Positions 3,884-6,820 of a stretch of 6,820 bases of DNA are shown here, in pieces (positions within the stretch are counted from its first letter, which is position 1; each line of letters begins with the position of its first letter). This DNA is from Gammaproteobacteria bacterium (GTDB lineage Bacteria; Pseudomonadota; Gammaproteobacteria; Enterobacterales; Alteromonadaceae), in assembly GCA_027484495.1 (NCBI GenBank), contig JAIXSW010000222.1:1-6820 (forward strand), given 5' to 3'. Below the pieces are notes generated by a model, which ran no database searches, was not told the DNA's origin, and saw nothing but the letters and a program-made list of their open reading frames with translations. Made by a program: the position numbers and the translations under genes.

Positions 3884-6820
3884 TCAGGCTGCGGTTGGTT
3901 TCATCAATACCCACCAAGGTAAACCTTTGCGTGGTTTTGCAGGTGTATCGGTTGGGTCCACCCAGATTTTTATTTCTACAGCACTAACGGTACCTGAGAA
4001 AGTTAAATTCAGGCGCAACGTCACCCAACCACTGACATTGGCTGCCGGTGTAAAGATGATACTGCCAGTCTCTATCCGCAATTGTCCTAAAGCACTATCC
4101 GCACTGTTAGTAAATGCTACTGCAGTAGGTCCTTGGCCACTCATTTTCTGGATCAACAAACCGCCGTATTTCGTGCAGAATTCAGGTTTCTGAATATAGG
4201 CATTGGCTGGCTTTTTGCTGTCGAGCAACTCCAGTGCGGAACATGGCAGGTGATTGTTGCCATTAAGCCCTACGTTAACGATGTTGGACAAATTATATAA
4301 CACTGTCAGATCGTTAATCATGGTATTACCTAGTGCTAGATATGTTACCTGAGCCATGTTTTTCAGCAGCGAAAAGTCAGTGACATTACTGTTCTGAAGT
4401 CCTAAGTATGTAAGCTTTGGCAATACACTGCTTAACGATGCCAGTGAGGTCAGAGAAGGAGTCTCGATATCCAAGTTGGTTAATAAAGGCAGTGATGCAA
4501 GTGGTGAATAATCAGATAACCCAGTCACTTTATTGGAAACAATAGAGAAGTTGACAAGCTTCTGTGCTGCGCCAATCCCAGTCAAATCGCTGAATGTGTT
4601 ATTACTGACATACAAAGCTTCGAGGTTCGCTGGTTGCGTTACTTTTGAAAATATCAGGCTGATACTGGTCCATACATCGCCTGTCAGGTATAGATGTTTA
4701 ATTGTGTCCGGCAGTTTAAGGCCTTGCAAAGCAGCGTTATTGACCGGCTCTAAGTGCAGACCTGTGGTTTTTGCCCCCAGATTGTTTAATCCTGTGTAGC
4801 TGGTTAATTGATTGTTTTTCGCCAATCCGATCCAAGTTACATTGAGTTCAGACAAATTACTGAGGCTACTGATAGCGGTTTCGGCCAGCCCAATGCTATC
4901 GAGACTCGGGAAACTAGTCATAAGCTTGCTAAAACTAGCTTGTGTGATCGGGTTACCATCCAAATTGACATAAGATGCTGATGCACTGCTTAAAACGTCC
5001 AACATCTGGTCGGTGATGCCCTGGTTGCGAAGAGATAAATTAACTAACCCTGGCACTTGTTTGAAAAGAGATAGATTTGTGATGCTCTGAGCCGTAGTCG
5101 CCGTGCCATTTACAGTGACATATTGCAGGTTCGTCATCAGCTGCACGCCAGTCCAATCCTTGACGTTGCCATTGCAGTTCAAAAATTCAATGCTGCTAAA
5201 GTTTGTATAACGGCGATTGGTCACGCATTGACGCAGCACCGGATCAGGTATTGTGTCAGCACTAATGAGCAGCTGACCACATTGCGCTGGTAATTGAAAG
5301 GCGGCTTTATTCGCATGATTACGCAGTGCATCAATCTGGTCACAGGCAATCGCGACTTGTCCTTGCAGCATTACGCTTTGGAATTGACCGGCGGCAGCAA
5401 CAAGGGCTGAGATATCAGTGACTGAAATATTCGTCCCGCCATACTGTGTCATATACAACTGTTTCAGCGCAGGTGGGACGGTAAAATCCGGAAACTTTTT
5501 AGGTAATTCCGCTTCCTGCAAGTTCAACCACGTCAACTTGGTTAGATTGCCGATAGCACTATAATCGGTAGTCCCTTTCACGCCATATAAATCCAGATAC
5601 TGCAGATTAGGCATGAGAGCGAGCGAGCTGATATCCAACAAATTCATAGAACCGGCGGTCAGGTATGTTAACAGGGCAGGGTTGCTTAACCGGCTGGTCA
5701 GTTGATTCAAATTCGTCAGTTTGTTCATTCTAACATCAATTTGAGTCAATCCTGCCGGCAGCGTAAACCCGGTTAAATCAGTCAGATTCAAACCAGATAT
5801 GCTCAAATTTGTTAATTGCGGCAACGTGGTAATAAAACTGAGGTTAGTTACCGGGTTTTGACCGATCCCTAAAGTTCTCAGATTCGGCGCATTGGTGAGC
5901 CAGCTGAAATCTGTAAACAAATTACCGTTTAATCGTAACTGATTTAGTCTTGGCAATAAGGCCTGTAGGGTAGGAACCGCGGTTTGGTCTAACAAATTTG
6001 AGTCAAATAACAAAGCGTTCAGGCTTGCCGGATAAGATATGGCAATTTTTGCTGCCGTTAGTTTCTGGCTGCTTAAATGAAGTGTTTTTAGCTTACTTAA
6101 CTGTGAAATAGGCGATAAGTCATTAATGACATCCTGATTGTTGTTTGAGTTTACCGAGAAGGACAGCAGATTTGTCAGATGATGAATGCCACTTAGATTT
6201 CTAACATTAGAGCAGTTTAAGTAAATAATACCTTCGAGAAAGCTGGCGTTCTGCTCGGCCATGTGTTGGCTAATACATTGATACAGCGCTGCATCCGGAA
6301 TACTAACATCAGATAATTTTGTGTCTTTGACTCCACATTGTGACGGCGCATACACTGAACTGACTTTTGTTTTAATCTGGTCTATTTCAGCACAGGGCAG
6401 AGCAATCTGGCCATTCAGGTCGAGAGTCGTTATTTTCTTCGGGGTCTGAATAATCTTCTGGATACTGGTCAGTGCGGCATAACCGTATTTTGCGTCCGGA
6501 AATCTATCCAAGCCTAAAAAAAGCAAGTTATCTGGGATTGTTAAGGTCGCAAGATTCGCGTCAGTAATAGTGTTGCGTAAAATCAGATTAGTTAACAAAG
6601 GCATTTGGCTGATAAACGACAAACTGGAGATAGTATTGCTGTTTTCCAGTCGCAAATAAGTTAAATCTGTTTGTTGCTGCAACTGCTGAATGTCAGTCGC
6701 TTCAAAGATTACATTTCGAAGCGTGAGCGATTGCAGCTTGCGATGATTTGACAAGGCAGATAAATCAATATCCCTGCTAGTCGCCTGGCTGATGGTCAAA
6801 GTGTGGACGGCCGGCGTCCC
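3884..6820 (-). CDS. Large leucine-rich-repeat surface protein, 3' part, with PWWV tail
   Basis: The frame is open to the right edge, so these are the last 978 residues. The TTG at 6799-6797 is not a credible start, because upstream codons continue the LRR pattern (AVHTLTISQ). Residue numbers below count from that TTG. LRRs of about 22 residues (LNQLRLNGNLFTDF, LRTLGIGQNPVTNL, LTNLSISGLNLTDL) resemble the SDS22/internalin type. The arrays are interrupted by cysteine caps: ALPCAEID...SQCG (residues 133-156), AIACDQID...AQCG (483-508) and HLPCSALELL...FC (850-875). The first two are followed by IPD..L.QC...LNC caps (167-196, 517-542). Residues 881-945 form a beta-rich domain (GSIIFTPAANVSGW), followed by the linker TPAKPRK and the tail GLPWWVLMKPTAA. 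Such LRRs bind proteins or glycans; an extracellular recognition or adhesion role is inferred. No enzyme motif is seen. The signal peptide, if any, lies outside the window. Confidence 0.93.
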   Translation of the reverse strand, partial: GTPAVHTLTISQATSRDIDLSALSNHRKLQSLTLRNVIFEATDIQQLQQQTDLTYLRLENSNTISSLSFISQMPLLTNLILRNTITDANLATLTIPDNLLFLGLDRFPDAKYGYAALTSIQKIIQTPKKITTLDLNGQIALPCAEIDQIKTKVSSVYAPSQCGVKDTKLSDVSIPDAALYQCISQHMAEQNASFLEGIIYLNCSNVRNLSGIHHLTNLLSFSVNSNNNQDVINDLSPISQLSKLKTLHLSSQKLTAAKIAISYPASLNALLFDSNLLDQTAVPTLQALLPRLNQLRLNGNLFTDFSWLTNAPNLRTLGIGQNPVTNLSFITTLPQLTNLSISGLNLTDLTGFTLPAGLTQIDVRMNKLTNLNQLTSRLSNPALLTYLTAGSMNLLDISSLALMPNLQYLDLYGVKGTTDYSAIGNLTKLTWLNLQEAELPKKFPDFTVPPALKQLYMTQYGGTNISVTDISALVAAAGQFQSVMLQGQVAIACDQIDALRNHANKAAFQLPAQCGQLLISADTIPDPVLRQCVTNRRYTNFSSIEFLNCNGNVKDWTGVQLMTNLQYVTVNGTATTAQSITNLSLFKQVPGLVNLSLRNQGITDQMLDVLSSASASYVNLDGNPITQASFSKLMTSFPSLDSIGLAETAISSLSNLSELNVTWIGLAKNNQLTSYTGLNNLGAKTTGLHLEPVNNAALQGLKLPDTIKHLYLTGDVWTSISLIFSKVTQPANLEALYVSNNTFSDLTGIGAAQKLVNFSIVSNKVTGLSDYSPLASLPLLTNLDIETPSLTSLASLSSVLPKLTYLGLQNSNVTDFSLLKNMAQVTYLALGNTMINDLTVLYNLSNIVNVGLNGNNHLPCSALELLDSKKPANAYIQKPEFCTKYGGLLIQKMSGQGPTAVAFTNSADSALGQLRIETGSIIFTPAANVSGWVTLRLNLTFSGTVSAVEIKIWVDPTDTPAKPRKGLPWWVLMKPTAA
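3887..3931 (-). other. C-terminal PWWV tail of the LRR protein
   Basis: The last 15 residues read RKGLPWWVLMKPTAA, after a Pro/Lys-rich linker (TDTPAKP). Over GLPWWVLM the tail is identical in protein to the plus-strand protein's tail, yet the codons for Gly, Pro and the Val differ at third positions, so the protein motif, not a recent DNA copy, is what is kept. Confidence 0.8.
4175..5251 (-). repeat. LRR supra-repeat unit 3 (~360 residues)
   Basis: Residues 517-875. It opens with TIPDPVLRQC...IEFLNCNGNVKDWTGV, continues with LRRs (LVNLSLRNQGITDQML, LTYLGLQNSNVTDF, VTYLALGNTMINDL), and closes with VGLNGNNHLPCSALELL...FC. This is the last LRR unit before the C-terminal beta-domain and tail. 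Confidence 0.8.
5279..6301 (-). repeat. LRR supra-repeat unit 2 (~340 residues)
   Basis: Residues 167-507. It opens with the N-cap SIPDAALYQC...IIYLNCSNVRNLSGI, runs through roughly a dozen LRRs, and closes with LQGQVAIACDQID...PAQC. The opening and closing Cys positions recur about 350 residues later in unit 3. Confidence 0.8.
6335..6820 (-). repeat. LRR unit 1 (partial) ending in a cysteine cap
   Basis: The end of an LRR array (LQSLTLRN, LTYLRLENSNTISSL, LTNLILRNTITD), closed by the cap LDLNGQIALPCAEIDQI...SQC at residues 127-155 of the protein counted from the TTG at 6799. The beginning is outside the window. Confidence 0.78.

Noticed and set aside
6797..6799. TTG as start of the LRR gene
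   Set aside because: Codons upstream to the window edge remain open and LRR-like; no signal peptide follows the TTG.
1..6820. CRISPR array, tRNA/rRNA, insertion sequence or attachment site
   Set aside because: No regularly spaced short DNA repeats, no cloverleaf in the short gaps, no transposase and no terminal inverted repeats were seen; the repeats present are protein-level domain repeats.

Overview
The window looks like chromosomal DNA from a Gram-negative bacterium, most likely a gammaproteobacterium of the Alteromonadales/Chromatiales type. This is inferred from protein style (large, modular, Ca-loop-containing, probably secreted proteins), moderate GC and tight gene ends. No taxonomic marker gene is present. 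The window contains only three genes, all of which appear to encode exported or surface proteins. None is a recognised enzyme.

Layout: (1) Bases 2-3139, plus strand: the 3' part of a very large gene whose start lies left of the window. It encodes three complete units of about 280 residues. Each unit is a pair of Ca-binding aspartate loops followed by two PPC-like beta-sandwich domains, and the end of an earlier PPC-like domain is visible at the left edge. Two InlB-type bacterial repeat domains and a short tryptophan-rich tail follow. (2) 3138-3166: a hairpin terminator between the converging genes. (3) 3188-3797, minus strand: a small secreted-protein gene with a signal peptide, broken by two single-base frameshifts but readable from end to end once both are repaired. 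(4) 3841-3873: a strong intrinsic terminator. (5) 3884-6820, minus strand: the 3' part of a large leucine-rich-repeat gene whose start lies right of the window. Its LRR arrays are organised in units of about 350 residues separated by cysteine-containing caps.

The most interesting signal links all three genes. Each protein ends within a few residues of the same motif: GLPWWVLMTP, GVPWWVITKP and GLPWWVLMKP. The large plus-strand protein and the LRR protein are otherwise unrelated. The domain just before the tail is shared by the LRR protein and the broken small protein, but is replaced by InlB-like repeats in the plus-strand protein. The tail therefore behaves as a separate C-terminal module, perhaps a sorting or anchoring tag. 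It lacks the hydrophobic helix and terminal Arg/Lys cluster of PEP-CTERM or GlyGly-CTERM signals, and it is not LPXTG. A working picture is a locus of cell-surface adhesion or recognition proteins handled by one export or attachment machinery that is not encoded in this window.
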